Translations under genes and position numbers: made by a program
NCBI GenBank assembly: GCA_016185525.1
Contig: JACPNK010000002.1
Coordinates: 1 to 64,000 of the forward strand
From: Candidatus Yanofskyibacteriota bacterium
GTDB taxonomy: Bacteria > Patescibacteria > Paceibacteria > 2-02-FULL-40-12 > IGHO2-12-FULL-4
DNA: 64,000 bases
Direction: 5' to 3'
Part shown: piece by piece, positions 22,078 through 30,834 of the stretch
Layout of the letters: every line of letters starts with the position of its first letter
Numbering within the stretch: position 1 is the stretch's first letter
Notes under the pieces: generated by a model
What the model was told of the DNA's origin: nothing
Seen by the model: only the letters and a program-made list of their open reading frames with translations
The model's database searches: none

Positions 22078-23685
22078 ATGGACAACGACAAAGTATTATT
22101 TGGAGAAATTAACTTCCGCAATCAGCGGTCTCGTTTTGGCATTAAGCAGGGCGATCGTGATCGTCATATGTATGTCATTGGAAAGACCGGTATGGGTAAG
22201 ACGGAAATTTTGAAAAATATGGTTATTCAGGATATTCAGGCTGGCCGGGGAGTGGCTTTTATTGACCCCCACGGTGATACCGCTGATGATTTGCCTAATT
22301 TTGTGCCTAAAGAAAGGATAAAAGATGTCATCATTTTTGACCCTTCTGATCTAGACTTTCCCATCGCTTTTAACGTTATGGACCAGGTGGACGACCGTTT
22401 CCGCCACTTGGTCGCTTCCGGTTTGCTTGGTGTTTTTAAGAAAGTTTTTGGCATTGAGGTGTTTTCAGCTCGCATGGAATACATTCTCAACAATACCATC
22501 TTGGCTTTGCTGGAGTTTCCCGGAGCGACTATTTTGGGCATTAATCGCATGCTTGCCGAAAAACAATTTCGTGAAGCTGTGGTGGAAAAAATTACCGATC
22601 CCTTGGTAAAAGCTTTCTGGACGCAGGAATTTGCCAAGTACACTGATCGTTTGGCTTCGGAGGCGACGGCTTCAGTGCAAAACAAAGTTGGCCAGTTCAC
22701 TTCTTCCAGTCTCATCCGCAATATTTTAGGACAAGTTCACTCTACGCTTGATGTACGCAAGGTTATGGACGAAAAGAAAATTTTAATTATGAATCTTTCA
22801 AGAGGCAAGATTGGCGAGGATGTGAGTCGGTTGTTGGGTGCCATGATGATTACCAAAATTCAACTGGCCGCCATGTCACGGGCTGATATTCCGGAAAAAG
22901 AAAGAGCCTCATTCTATTTATATGTTGACGAATTCCAGCATTTTGCCACCGAATCTTTTGCTAACATTTTGTCTGAAGCCAGAAAATTCGCGCTAAATTT
23001 GGTCATCGCCCACCAGTACATAGCGCAGATGGAGGAAGAGGTGCAAAAAGCGGTTTTTGGCAACGTTGGTACGATTGTTACTTTTCGCATTGGCGCTGAA
23101 GACGCGGAAATTTTGGAAAAAGAATTTGCTCCTGACTTTACGGAAAACGACCTGGTGAATTTAGCCAAATGGCAGATTTATCTGAAGTTAATGATAGATG
23201 GTGTGGCTTCCAGAGCTTTTTCCGCCAATACTCTGCCTCCTTGGCCAAGACCGGACATTAGCTATGCCGAAGAGATACTTGCTTTTTCCAGAGAAACTTA
23301 TGCTCATCCGAAAGAGGAAGTTGAGAAGCAAATTGGCGAATGGTCGGCCAAGTTAATTCAGCCGGAGATTAGAAAAGAACCACCCCAAAGACCATACAGT
23401 CAGTTTCAGCAGCCATTTCAACCGAGAGAAAAGGTTTATGGTTCCGGCGTTTATCCACGGCTTCCAACACAACAAAAACCGGCTTCTTTGCAGGAAGCCA
23501 TAAGAAGCGGTCCGGTTGATTTCAGGGGCAGAAAAATTATGCCACCGGCTCCTGTTTTAGAAAAAAAACCTACCACTTCTTCAGAAAAAGCTACTGTTGA
23601 TTTGCAAAGTTTGAGGCAGACCCTTGGCCAGATAGTCAATAAAAATACTGATTTAAAAGATAAAGATGAATCTCAATCAAAATGA
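22078..23685 (+). CDS. VirD4/TraG-like coupling ATPase
   Basis: An AAA+/RecA-fold ATPase of 535 aa related to type IV secretion coupling proteins. Walker A is GKTGMGKT (35-42); DPHGDTADDL and the Walker B FYLYVDEFQHFATES are clear, followed by the sensor-like LVIAHQY. The C-terminal 100 residues are Pro/Gln-rich and probably disordered. It would pump DNA or protein at the membrane together with its upstream partner. No other type IV secretion genes are in the window. Its last 20 nt overlap the HD-domain gene, suggesting coupled translation. Confidence 0.87.
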   Translation: MDNDKVLFGEINFRNQRSRFGIKQGDRDRHMYVIGKTGMGKTEILKNMVIQDIQAGRGVAFIDPHGDTADDLPNFVPKERIKDVIIFDPSDLDFPIAFNVMDQVDDRFRHLVASGLLGVFKKVFGIEVFSARMEYILNNTILALLEFPGATILGINRMLAEKQFREAVVEKITDPLVKAFWTQEFAKYTDRLASEATASVQNKVGQFTSSSLIRNILGQVHSTLDVRKVMDEKKILIMNLSRGKIGEDVSRLLGAMMITKIQLAAMSRADIPEKERASFYLYVDEFQHFATESFANILSEARKFALNLVIAHQYIAQMEEEVQKAVFGNVGTIVTFRIGAEDAEILEKEFAPDFTENDLVNLAKWQIYLKLMIDGVASRAFSANTLPPWPRPDISYAEEILAFSRETYAHPKEEVEKQIGEWSAKLIQPEIRKEPPQRPYSQFQQPFQPREKVYGSGVYPRLPTQQKPASLQEAIRSGPVDFRGRKIMPPAPVLEKKPTTSSEKATVDLQSLRQTLGQIVNKNTDLKDKDESQSK

Positions 23686-24952
23686 CAAGTGGATTCCTTG
23701 GCCTGGAATTGGCCAAGTTAATAAAAAACCCATTGCCTCTATAGTTGATAACCACTATTTCCGACGCTTAAGCGACAAGCGTCAGCTCTCTCTTGCTTAT
23801 TTAGTTTTTCCTGGCGCAACTCATGACCGTAGACAGCATTCTCTGGGCGCCTACTACAGGACGTCTCAATTTACTGCTAAAATGGTCAAGCTAGGTGTTT
23901 TGACCAGCCAAGAAGAGGTCAACTTAAATCTTTATGCTCTTTTGCATGATATTGGACATGGCCCATTGTCCCATGTTATAGAAGTTTTTACTGAACGTAA
24001 CCATCATACCAACGGACTGAAGATTTTGGACAAGATGGTTGATGACATTGAAGCCTGCGGCGGTGATCTGGAATTGATAAAAAAATATATGTCCAGACAG
24101 GATCCCAAAGGCAAAATTGTTGATGACAAAAATTTTGGCATGGAAAAACTTGACTACCTGATCAGGGATCAGGAATCTACACAGTTTGGACCCAATATCC
24201 GCTATTGCGTAGAAAGTGTTTTCAATCACCTTGATTTTAGAGACGGCCAGTTGGCGGTTGACCTCAAAGCCCTGGATTCGGCCATGGAAATCCAAAGGGC
24301 TTATATTTATTTTTATCGCAATGTGCATTTGGAGAAAAGCAACTATCTTATCCAGCGCTTTATGCAGAAACTCATCTATCAGCTGTTGCATACGTCTCGC
24401 AATCAAGGCGGTATAGGCGAAGACGAGCTGTGGGAGATGGTAGACGGCGACTTGATTCATGCTTTGAAAAAATGCCAGAACGAATCCGTGAGAAACGGCA
24501 TAAAAATTTTTGATAGCGGTGTCAAGCATTTTCCCAAAACGGCCATATCAATACGTCTTAAGAGTTATGGTTGGCTTGAAAGACGTGCCGGCAAATCGAT
24601 TGATGTTTACGAGGCTGACAAAGAATTTTTTGAAAGATTTTATGAAAAATCCAGCCCAAGAGATCTGGAAATTATTGAGTCGCAAATCGCTAAGGCGCTT
24701 GGTTTAGAAAGCTGGCAGGTGGCGGTTAGTCACATTGTTGAGCGTGATCGCTTTATCCCACAGGATATTCTGTTTTTTGACGGTCCGAAAACCTACTCTT
24801 TAAAGGAAAAAGATCCGGCCTATTTTAACTTACTTGACAGAGAAGTGGAGAAGTATCTCTGTGTTAGAATTTGTGCTGTGCCGGAACACAGGCAGAAAGT
24901 TACAACGGAGAAAGAAAGACTGCTTAATATGCTTTTGAACTATGTCAAATAA
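23666..24952 (+). CDS. HD-domain phosphohydrolase (SAMHD1/YdhJ-like)
   Basis: A 428-aa metal-dependent phosphohydrolase. The ligands are visible: RRQHSLG (first His), LLHDIGHGPLSH (HD pair) and MEKLDYLIRDQ (final Asp). The overall layout matches the dNTP triphosphohydrolase-like HD proteins, so a nucleotide substrate is likely. The start overlaps the upstream ATPase gene by 20 nt. A role together with that ATPase is possible but is inference. Confidence 0.88.
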   Translation: MNLNQNDKWIPWPGIGQVNKKPIASIVDNHYFRRLSDKRQLSLAYLVFPGATHDRRQHSLGAYYRTSQFTAKMVKLGVLTSQEEVNLNLYALLHDIGHGPLSHVIEVFTERNHHTNGLKILDKMVDDIEACGGDLELIKKYMSRQDPKGKIVDDKNFGMEKLDYLIRDQESTQFGPNIRYCVESVFNHLDFRDGQLAVDLKALDSAMEIQRAYIYFYRNVHLEKSNYLIQRFMQKLIYQLLHTSRNQGGIGEDELWEMVDGDLIHALKKCQNESVRNGIKIFDSGVKHFPKTAISIRLKSYGWLERRAGKSIDVYEADKEFFERFYEKSSPRDLEIIESQIAKALGLESWQVAVSHIVERDRFIPQDILFFDGPKTYSLKEKDPAYFNLLDREVEKYLCVRICAVPEHRQKVTTEKERLLNMLLNYVK

Positions 24953-25038
24953 ATAATACTGTGGTTAGTTGCCGGTTGTTTTGGGATTTTTTTAGTGCTA
25001 ATCTGGTAGAAGGTCATTGAAAAGTTTGGAGTGACGAG

Positions 25039-26022
25039 ATGTCAGAAGACGAATCCGGTGGCGGGGGAGATTTTCGCAACCTTTTCAGAGCCGGAGAAAT
25101 TCTATCGTTTTTGGTTTTTGCCTTTCTCATTGTCGCTTTCTTTATATTTTTAAATCAATCTGAAGACCAGATACCAAACAAAGGATCGCCGGGAGATTTA
25201 CCGTCTTACGCAAAATTAGAAAAAGAAATAGACCTTTTGATTTTGGAAATTAGAAATAGCGGGACTCTGCCTCCGCTGGAAGACGATTTTGAGATGGATG
25301 AATCTGTTGACTTGGAGTCACAAGACTATAATATTGTCCTAGAACATGAAAAAACAAAGCAGTATCTTGAACTCGTTCTTGCAAATTTACAAAAAGATTT
25401 TTCAGAGGAGTGGAAAAACAGGGTTTTAAAACTTCGTCTTTACGACGACCGTTTTGTCGGCAGAACCAACAATGCTTTTGCTCTGCCGGCTGAAACTATT
25501 TATGTTGGTATTACCCAAATAATGTGGGTTAACAATGAAGCCGAACTGGCGGCCCTTTTGAGCCATGAAGCTAGCCACATTAAGCTTAGACATGTAGCCG
25601 AGTCCAGAAGAGTAGTTAAAAATCTTACCGTTTTTGCCCAAAAAGCCTTCCTTGCAAAGGATTTTGAAAAAGTCGTACTTTTGGGCCTAGCCGCGCAAAA
25701 GTTATTTGGCTATAACGGGTTTGTGGGTATTCTGCCTCTAGAGTATGAAAGTGAGGCTGACAAAAATGGTCAGGCCATGCTTAGAAATAGCGGTTACGAC
25801 GACCTTGCTTTGGTAGGTTCTCTTGAAAGAATTAAAAAGATGTACAACAACAACCTTTTTTCACAAATTATGCAAAAGAGGATTCGTGACCTAAAGGATA
25901 ACAGCAAAAATAAATCGGATTTAAACGGCAGAGGCAAGACTTTTATTGTTTCAAAAGAGGAAGATTTGAGGCTGATTCAAGCAACACTCCAACAATTTCT
26001 TAACGACCTTGCGCTTAAATAA
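25039..26022 (+). CDS. M48-family membrane metallopeptidase
   Basis: A 327-aa zinc protease, related to HtpX/Oma1/YcaL. There is one N-terminal transmembrane helix (about 15-36, ILSFLVFAFLIVAFFIFL). The catalytic HExxH is in LLSHEASHIKLRH and the third ligand is in YESEADKNGQ. Unlike HtpX it has a single anchor, so the protease domain probably faces outward. A GGAG ribosome binding site lies before the ATG. It is a single-gene unit that probably degrades misfolded envelope proteins. Confidence 0.9.
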   Translation: MSEDESGGGGDFRNLFRAGEILSFLVFAFLIVAFFIFLNQSEDQIPNKGSPGDLPSYAKLEKEIDLLILEIRNSGTLPPLEDDFEMDESVDLESQDYNIVLEHEKTKQYLELVLANLQKDFSEEWKNRVLKLRLYDDRFVGRTNNAFALPAETIYVGITQIMWVNNEAELAALLSHEASHIKLRHVAESRRVVKNLTVFAQKAFLAKDFEKVVLLGLAAQKLFGYNGFVGILPLEYESEADKNGQAMLRNSGYDDLALVGSLERIKKMYNNNLFSQIMQKRIRDLKDNSKNKSDLNGRGKTFIVSKEEDLRLIQATLQQFLNDLALK

Positions 26023-26095
26023 GCGCATTTTAATTTGCTAAAGTCGTTTTTTTGTAATAAAATAGGTTTTAATTAGGTAGACTATCAAATACTGT

Positions 26096-26333
26096 CGGTC
26101 TTCCAAATATTGCTTTTTCCGGACGCTCGTCCCGCTCCAGCGGCGGGACTCGCTCTTTGTGAGATGTGGATTCTGTCCAGCTTAAGAAAGCTGTCCAGAC
26201 CACGCCATTGAACTTACAGCTTATCCGTCCCTATCGGTCCGAATGGGCTGTAAGATTCAATGGCTAGCAACCTGCCTGTCGGCAGACAGGTCCACAACTC
26301 ACAGAGCCTACAAAAGCAATATTTGGAAGACCG
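26096..26333 (-). repeat. Structured repeat, copy 2 (largest)
   Basis: Outer stem P1 pairs 26096-26117 with 26312-26333, a perfect 22 bp. On the minus strand the core features of the family are present: GCTCT/AGAGC as P2, P4 with TCCCGC-CGCTGGA-GCGGGA, then CGAGCGTCCGGAAAA. The variable arm is enlarged, with nested pairs such as GCCATTGAA/TTCAATGGC and an inner CCTGCCTGTCGG...CAGG palindrome. It fills the gap between the M48 gene and the GIY-YIG gene. Confidence 0.8.
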
Positions 26334-26345
26334 TAAACTAACAAT

Positions 26346-26384
26346 CCGCCCGTAGCCCTGCCTGCCGGCAGGCAGGTCAGTTGG
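26346..26384 (+). pseudogene. Partial 5' copy of tRNA-Lys interrupted by a 20-bp palindrome
   Basis: CCGCCCGTAGC is identical to the first 11 nt of the intact tRNA-Lys at 26646. Then comes the perfect palindrome at 26357-26376 (CCTGCCTGCC and its complement), then TCAGTTGG, which matches the next tRNA bases (TCAGCTGG) with one change. The rest of the tRNA is missing. It lies 12 nt before the GIY-YIG gene. Confidence 0.75.
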
Positions 26385-26395
26385 CGAAGATTAGT

Positions 26396-26632
26396 ATGTT
26401 TTTTGTGTACGTTCTTAAAAGTGAAAAAGATGGCAATCTTTACATTGGTATGACCAACGACTTGAAACGTAGATTGAATGAGCATAATTGTGGCAGAAAC
26501 TTGTCTACAAAATACAGAAGACCATTTAGGTTAATATACAGTGAAAAATTAAACGACAGGGTCAAGGCTAGATATAGAGAAAAGTTTTTAAAGTCTGGCA
26601 CTGGAAGAGAGTGGATTAAAAATAACTTATAA
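26396..26632 (+). CDS. GIY-YIG domain nuclease (78 aa)
   Basis: A small stand-alone GIY-YIG protein of the UPF0213/YhbQ type. VYVLKSEKDGNLYIGMTNDL carries the paired Tyr motifs, RRLNEHN holds the catalytic Arg, and the following Glu is in SEKLNDRVKARYREKFLK. The ATG at 26396 is used since the family begins at the first strand. The gene is flanked by two copies of the tRNA-Lys 5' end, one partial (26346) and one intact (26646), as if the segment had inserted there. It could be a simple housekeeping nuclease; mobility is inference. Confidence 0.85.
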   Translation: MFFVYVLKSEKDGNLYIGMTNDLKRRLNEHNCGRNLSTKYRRPFRLIYSEKLNDRVKARYREKFLKSGTGREWIKNNL

Positions 26633-26645
26633 CAATTATAACCAT

Positions 26646-26718
26646 CCGCCCGTAGCTCAGCTGGTAGAGCAACTCCCTTTTAAGGAGATGGTCGTTGGTT
26701 CGACTCCAACCGGGCGGA
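26646..26718 (+). tRNA. tRNA-Lys (anticodon TTT)
   Basis: A complete cloverleaf: acceptor CCGCCCG/CGGGCGG, D stem GCTC/GAGC, anticodon stem with the loop CTTTTAA, T stem GTTGG/CCAAC with the TTCGACT loop, discriminator A. The outermost anticodon-stem pair is A-A. CCA is not encoded. It starts 13 nt after the GIY-YIG stop. Confidence 0.95.
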
Positions 26719-26783
26719 CAATATTTAAAAGTGTTGATAAGCCGTTTGGACTTTTGGCCGGAAAGAAATAAAATGAGGTTACT

Positions 26784-27374
26784 ATGAAAAAAACTGTTTC
26801 AATATTAGTTTTGTCAGTTTTTGTTCTTTTGGCTTTACCGGTTTTGGCTGATGACGTCAGTCCGACTCCGACCCCAAGTCCTTCAAAGTCTCCACTGATG
26901 GATCGTGGAATGAAAAAAAATGAGAGAGTTCAAAAGGTAAAAGAAAAGGCTATGGAAGTAAAAGACAGAGTCAAAGAAGTAAAAGAGAAGGTAAAAGAAA
27001 CTAAGGATGTCAGAAAAGAAGCCGCTTTAGAAAAAGCCAAAGAACTTAAAAGGAGGGCAACAGAAAGGGCTCTTGCTTTGAAAAGAGCGGAGTTGGCTTA
27101 TAAAGAAGCGTTAAAAATGGCAAGGGACACCTATTACGCCGCTTCAAAAAAGGCAAAAGAGGATTTTGACCTGGCCAAGCAAAGAGCCAAAGAGATGAAT
27201 TCTAAAGAAGCGGCCAAAGCCGCCAGAGACTCTTATCAAAGCTCTAAAAAAGCGGCGCAACAAACTTTTGAAATGGCTAAAAAAGCCGCCAGAGTCGCTT
27301 TTGAAGCCGCTAAGCAGGGCATAAAAGCTTACTATTCAACTTCTCCGGCCACAACCCCAATGCCTACTCCGTAG
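26784..27374 (+). CDS. Secreted Lys/Ala-rich helical protein
   Basis: A 196-aa exported protein. A classic signal peptide (MKKTVSILVLSVFVLLALPVLA) is followed by a short Pro/Ser/Thr stretch, a long charged helix of repeated KVKEK/VKEVKEK units, and an Ala-rich helix with regular KKA spacing. It ends in a Pro/Thr tail (SPATTPMPTP). The composition suggests an extended coiled-coil or a surface-binding rod, possibly interacting with anionic envelope polymers or DNA. No homology was recognised. It is monocistronic with a strong terminator. Confidence 0.75.
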   Translation: MKKTVSILVLSVFVLLALPVLADDVSPTPTPSPSKSPLMDRGMKKNERVQKVKEKAMEVKDRVKEVKEKVKETKDVRKEAALEKAKELKRRATERALALKRAELAYKEALKMARDTYYAASKKAKEDFDLAKQRAKEMNSKEAAKAARDSYQSSKKAAQQTFEMAKKAARVAFEAAKQGIKAYYSTSPATTPMPTP

Positions 27375-27394
27375 TTTTGGCCTAATCGCATTCT

Positions 27395-27430
27395 AACAAA
27401 ACACCTCCTAAGCAAAGAGGTGTTTTGTTT
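27395..27430 (+). terminator. Intrinsic terminator
   Basis: AACAAAACACCTC, a 9-nt loop, then GAGGTGTTTTGTT. Confidence 0.9.
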
Positions 27431-27496
27431 ACTCTTCCCAATTGTTTTTTGTTTCTGTAAGATTATAGGACATATTTGCGTGGATCTATATAAACA

Positions 27497-28471
27497 ATGA
27501 CCAAGAAGCTTAAAATAGGTGTTTTCATGGGTGGGCCTTCGGTTGAACACGAAGTGTCTTTGGCTACAGGAGCTCAAATTATGGCTAACTTAGATCCGAG
27601 CAGGTACTCTGTCGTGGCGGTAAAAATTTCTAAATCCGGGCGCTGGATGGCCAATGGCAAATATGAAAATCATTTGAAAATTTTTAAGATGATTGATCTC
27701 GCTTTTTTGGCTTTGCATGGCGAAGTCGGAGAAGATGGCCGGATGCAAGGCCTTTTGGATTTTCATGGAGTGCTCTACACCGGTTCCGGCCGCGGGCCGT
27801 CTGCCTTAGCAATGGACAAATTGCATAGCCGGGAAATTTTTAAGCTGGCGGGGATTAGCACGCCCAAGACCCTTCATCTTAAAAAAGGCGAAAATAACTC
27901 CGCGCTTATTAAATTCTTTACTTCCAAGGTGGTGAAGATGCCGGTAGTGATTAAGCCAAGGTTTTTGGGCTCATCTGTCGGGGTCCACTTGGTGGACAGC
28001 GAAAAAAAATTGTTTACAGCTTTGGAGTCAGTCTTCAAATTAGACAAGGACGCTCTGATAGAAGAACATATCAAAGGTACCGAAGTTGCCTGTGGAGTAT
28101 TGGAAAACTTTTCCAAACAAAAACATTTTGTTTTGCCTTTAACCCAGATACAGCCGGTCAGGGCTAAATTTTTTGATTACAAAGCCAAGTACCAAAAGGG
28201 AGCGTCCAAGGAAATTACCCCCGCTCCGGTTGACGCGGGTCGTTACAAGAAGGCCCAATCAGTCGCTCTTTTAGCCCATCAGCTTTTGGGTTGCCGTAGT
28301 TATTCGCGAAGCGATATGATTTTACGAAACGGCGCTGTCTACCTGCTTGAAGTTAATACGCTTCCCGGATTGACGCCGACTTCATTGTTTCCCCAACAGG
28401 CTGTTGCCGCCGGTTTGAGTTTCCCTCAACTTATTGATAGAATTATTGAAAATGCGAACTCAAATTTCTGA
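27497..28471 (+). CDS. ddl: D-alanine--D-alanine ligase
   Basis: Makes D-Ala-D-Ala for peptidoglycan precursors using ATP. An ATP-grasp protein of 324 aa: GVFMGGPSVEHEVSL at the start, ALHGEVGEDG, VIKPRFLGSSVGVHLV, EEHIKGTEVACGVLE, and the metal-binding LLEVNTLPGLTPTSLFPQ at the end. This is the first gene of a wall-synthesis/translation run (ddl, aspS, S11 peptidase, mraY, ftsW), with the next gene overlapping by 20 nt. Confidence 0.95.
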   Translation: MTKKLKIGVFMGGPSVEHEVSLATGAQIMANLDPSRYSVVAVKISKSGRWMANGKYENHLKIFKMIDLAFLALHGEVGEDGRMQGLLDFHGVLYTGSGRGPSALAMDKLHSREIFKLAGISTPKTLHLKKGENNSALIKFFTSKVVKMPVVIKPRFLGSSVGVHLVDSEKKLFTALESVFKLDKDALIEEHIKGTEVACGVLENFSKQKHFVLPLTQIQPVRAKFFDYKAKYQKGASKEITPAPVDAGRYKKAQSVALLAHQLLGCRSYSRSDMILRNGAVYLLEVNTLPGLTPTSLFPQQAVAAGLSFPQLIDRIIENANSNF

Positions 28472-29840
28472 AACAAAAAATAAGGCCGGTGAGACAGTCC
28501 AGCTTTTCGGCTGGGTGCATACTCGCCGAGACCACGGTAAAATTATTTTTATTGATTTAAGAGACCGGTCCGGTTTGGTTCAGGTTGTCTTTACTCCCGT
28601 TAACAAAGAGCTTTACCAAAAAGCTGAAGCTTTGAGATCTGAATGGGTGGTAAAAATTGTCGGAAAAGTTGCCCAGCGCCCAGAGGCGATGACAAACAAA
28701 GAATTTGAAACGGGTGAGGTTGAAATTCAACCGGTGGAGCTGGAGATTTTAAATGAGTCAGAGACAGCGCCTTTTCCCATAGATGACAGCGGCTATGGTA
28801 TAGACGAAGAAATTCGGCTTAAGTATCGTTACATTGATTTACGCAGGCCAAGGCTTCAAAAGAATATTAAAGTTCGCTCCGAATTTGTTAGTAAGGCCCG
28901 TCAATTTCTATTTTCCAAAGGTTTTGTTGAGATAGAAACTCCCATTCTTAGCGCGCCCACACCGGAAGGATCAAGAGATTTTGTTGTGCCTTCCCGCCTG
29001 AATCCGGGCAAGTTTTTTGCCCTGCCTCAAAGTCCACAGCAATACAAACAACTTTTGATGACTGCCGGTTTTGAAAAATATTTTCAAATCGCCCGCTGTT
29101 TTCGCGATGAAGACTTGAGAGCTGACAGGGGATTTGAGCATACTCAGATAGATTTAGAAATGAGTTTTGTGAACCAGGCAGATGTCATGGCTCTTGATGA
29201 AGAGATGGTAACCGTCATCGTTGAGTCAATGGGCTACAAAATTAAAGAGAAACCATTTCCAGTTTTTACGCATGAAAAAGCAATGAAAAAGTTTGGCGCT
29301 GATAAATTTGATTTGAGAACTGAAGAAGAAAAAAAGAGCGGAGTTTTGGCTTATGCTTGGGTTACAGATTTTCCTTTTTTTGAGAAAGACAAAGGCGGGG
29401 GATGGACTTTTACCCACAACCCTTTTTCAATGGCAAAGCCGGAACATTTGAATTGGCTTTTGAAAGGAGAAAACATTGATAAAATTTTAACTACTCAATA
29501 TGACTTGGTTTGCAATGGTGTGGAAGTAGGCGGCGGCAGTATCCGTGCTCATAAAACAGAAATGCTTCATGCCGTTTTTAAAATTATGGGCTATGGCGAG
29601 TCGGAAATAGAGCAAAATTTTGGACACATGTTGACCGCCTTTAAATTTGGGACCCCGCCTCATGGCGGTATTGCTCATGGCGTAGAACGCAACCTCATGA
29701 CCATGTTAGGCGAAGAATACTTGAGAGAAGTTCAGGCCTTCCCACAAACCAGTTCAGGCAAAACTTCGGTAATGAACGCGCCTTCAGACTTAAGCAAGGC
29801 GCAATTAAAAGAACTATGTTTATCCGTTAAAAATGAGTAG
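28452..29840 (+). CDS. aspS: Aspartate--tRNA ligase lacking the bacterial GAD insertion
   Basis: Charges tRNA-Asp (or also tRNA-Asn) with aspartate. The 462-aa protein has an N-terminal OB-fold anticodon domain (VQLFGWVHTRRDHGKIIF) and a class II catalytic core: motif 2 FRDEDLRADRGFEHTQ, GVEVGGGSIRAH and motif 3 HGGIAHGVERNL. Bacterial AspRS usually has an insertion of over 100 aa (GAD domain) after the KFGADKFDLR region; here only about 10 residues separate that region from AYAWVTDFPFF. The ATG at 28452 overlaps ddl by 20 nt. Confidence 0.93.
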   Translation: MRTQISETKNKAGETVQLFGWVHTRRDHGKIIFIDLRDRSGLVQVVFTPVNKELYQKAEALRSEWVVKIVGKVAQRPEAMTNKEFETGEVEIQPVELEILNESETAPFPIDDSGYGIDEEIRLKYRYIDLRRPRLQKNIKVRSEFVSKARQFLFSKGFVEIETPILSAPTPEGSRDFVVPSRLNPGKFFALPQSPQQYKQLLMTAGFEKYFQIARCFRDEDLRADRGFEHTQIDLEMSFVNQADVMALDEEMVTVIVESMGYKIKEKPFPVFTHEKAMKKFGADKFDLRTEEEKKSGVLAYAWVTDFPFFEKDKGGGWTFTHNPFSMAKPEHLNWLLKGENIDKILTTQYDLVCNGVEVGGGSIRAHKTEMLHAVFKIMGYGESEIEQNFGHMLTAFKFGTPPHGGIAHGVERNLMTMLGEEYLREVQAFPQTSSGKTSVMNAPSDLSKAQLKELCLSVKNE

Positions 29841-30827
29841 ATGCGGCAAAAAGTCACCATTCTAACAATCTTGGTCGGAGGGTTAGTTTTTTTGAGTCTT
29901 TTTATTGTCTATGGCGATATTAAAAACAGATCCGAGCTTTCTAAAAGTCGGTTTCAAAATTTTGGCCCGGCCTTAATAAACGCTTCTCTGGCTAATGAAA
30001 ATTTTAACTCCCAAACAGGATATATTCTGCCGGTTTCCGAACCGACTTATTTTCCCATAAGAAAGCCTGATGTTGCTGAACCTTTGCTAAAAGCAAAATC
30101 TTTTTTGTTGTATGATGTCAAAAACGCTAAAGTTCTTTTTTCTAAAGATTCTCAAAAAGCACTGTCTATTGCTTCTTTGACCAAACTGCTTACGGCAATT
30201 GTTTCATTGGAAAATCTTTCCCCGGAGACAATTATAGAGATTGGACCGGAGTCTATGAATGTTGACCAAGAAGGAGCAGATTTTTATTTAAAAGAAAAGT
30301 TTTATTTTCAGGATTTATTCAAGGCTATGCTGGTAAAATCTTCCAATGATGCGGCTTCAGCCATAGCTCGGACTGTGGAAACGAAAACCGGCACAAGTTT
30401 CGTTGACTTGATGAACAAAAAGGCTTTGCAAATCGGTATGAACAATTCCAGATTTCTTGATCCGTCCGGTCTGAATGATTCGGCATATTCAACAGCCGAA
30501 GACCTGTTAAAGTTGGCAAGGAACGCCAGAAGGTTTAAGGAAATTAGAGAATCTTTGGCGGAACAGACGGTAGACGTTTTTTCAACTGACAAGAAATTAA
30601 AACATCGTTTTGTCAGCACCAATAAGCTGTTCGGAGTTTTACCTGACATGGTTGGGGCTAAAACCGGCTATACAGACGGGGCTCTAGGCTGTATCATACT
30701 GGAAGAGGCTTTGTTATCAAGCGAGACCTCTCTTATTGCAATTGTTCTGGGGTCAACAGAAAGATTTGAGGACGCCGAGAAATTAGTAAATTGGGGCAAG
30801 TCGGCTTTTAGGTGGGAAGTTAATTGA
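29841..30827 (+). CDS. D-alanyl-D-alanine carboxypeptidase (peptidase S11)
   Basis: A penicillin-binding protein that trims peptidoglycan side chains. The 328-aa protein has an N-terminal membrane helix (about 7-25) and the three active-site motifs: SLTK in LSIASLTKLLTAI, SSN in MLVKSSNDAASA, and KTG in VGAKTGYTDGA. The C-terminal beta domain found in DacA is absent. It begins directly at the aspS stop codon with no gap, indicating an operon. Confidence 0.92.
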   Translation: MRQKVTILTILVGGLVFLSLFIVYGDIKNRSELSKSRFQNFGPALINASLANENFNSQTGYILPVSEPTYFPIRKPDVAEPLLKAKSFLLYDVKNAKVLFSKDSQKALSIASLTKLLTAIVSLENLSPETIIEIGPESMNVDQEGADFYLKEKFYFQDLFKAMLVKSSNDAASAIARTVETKTGTSFVDLMNKKALQIGMNNSRFLDPSGLNDSAYSTAEDLLKLARNARRFKEIRESLAEQTVDVFSTDKKLKHRFVSTNKLFGVLPDMVGAKTGYTDGALGCIILEEALLSSETSLIAIVLGSTERFEDAEKLVNWGKSAFRWEVN

Positions 30828-30834
30828 TTATTTT

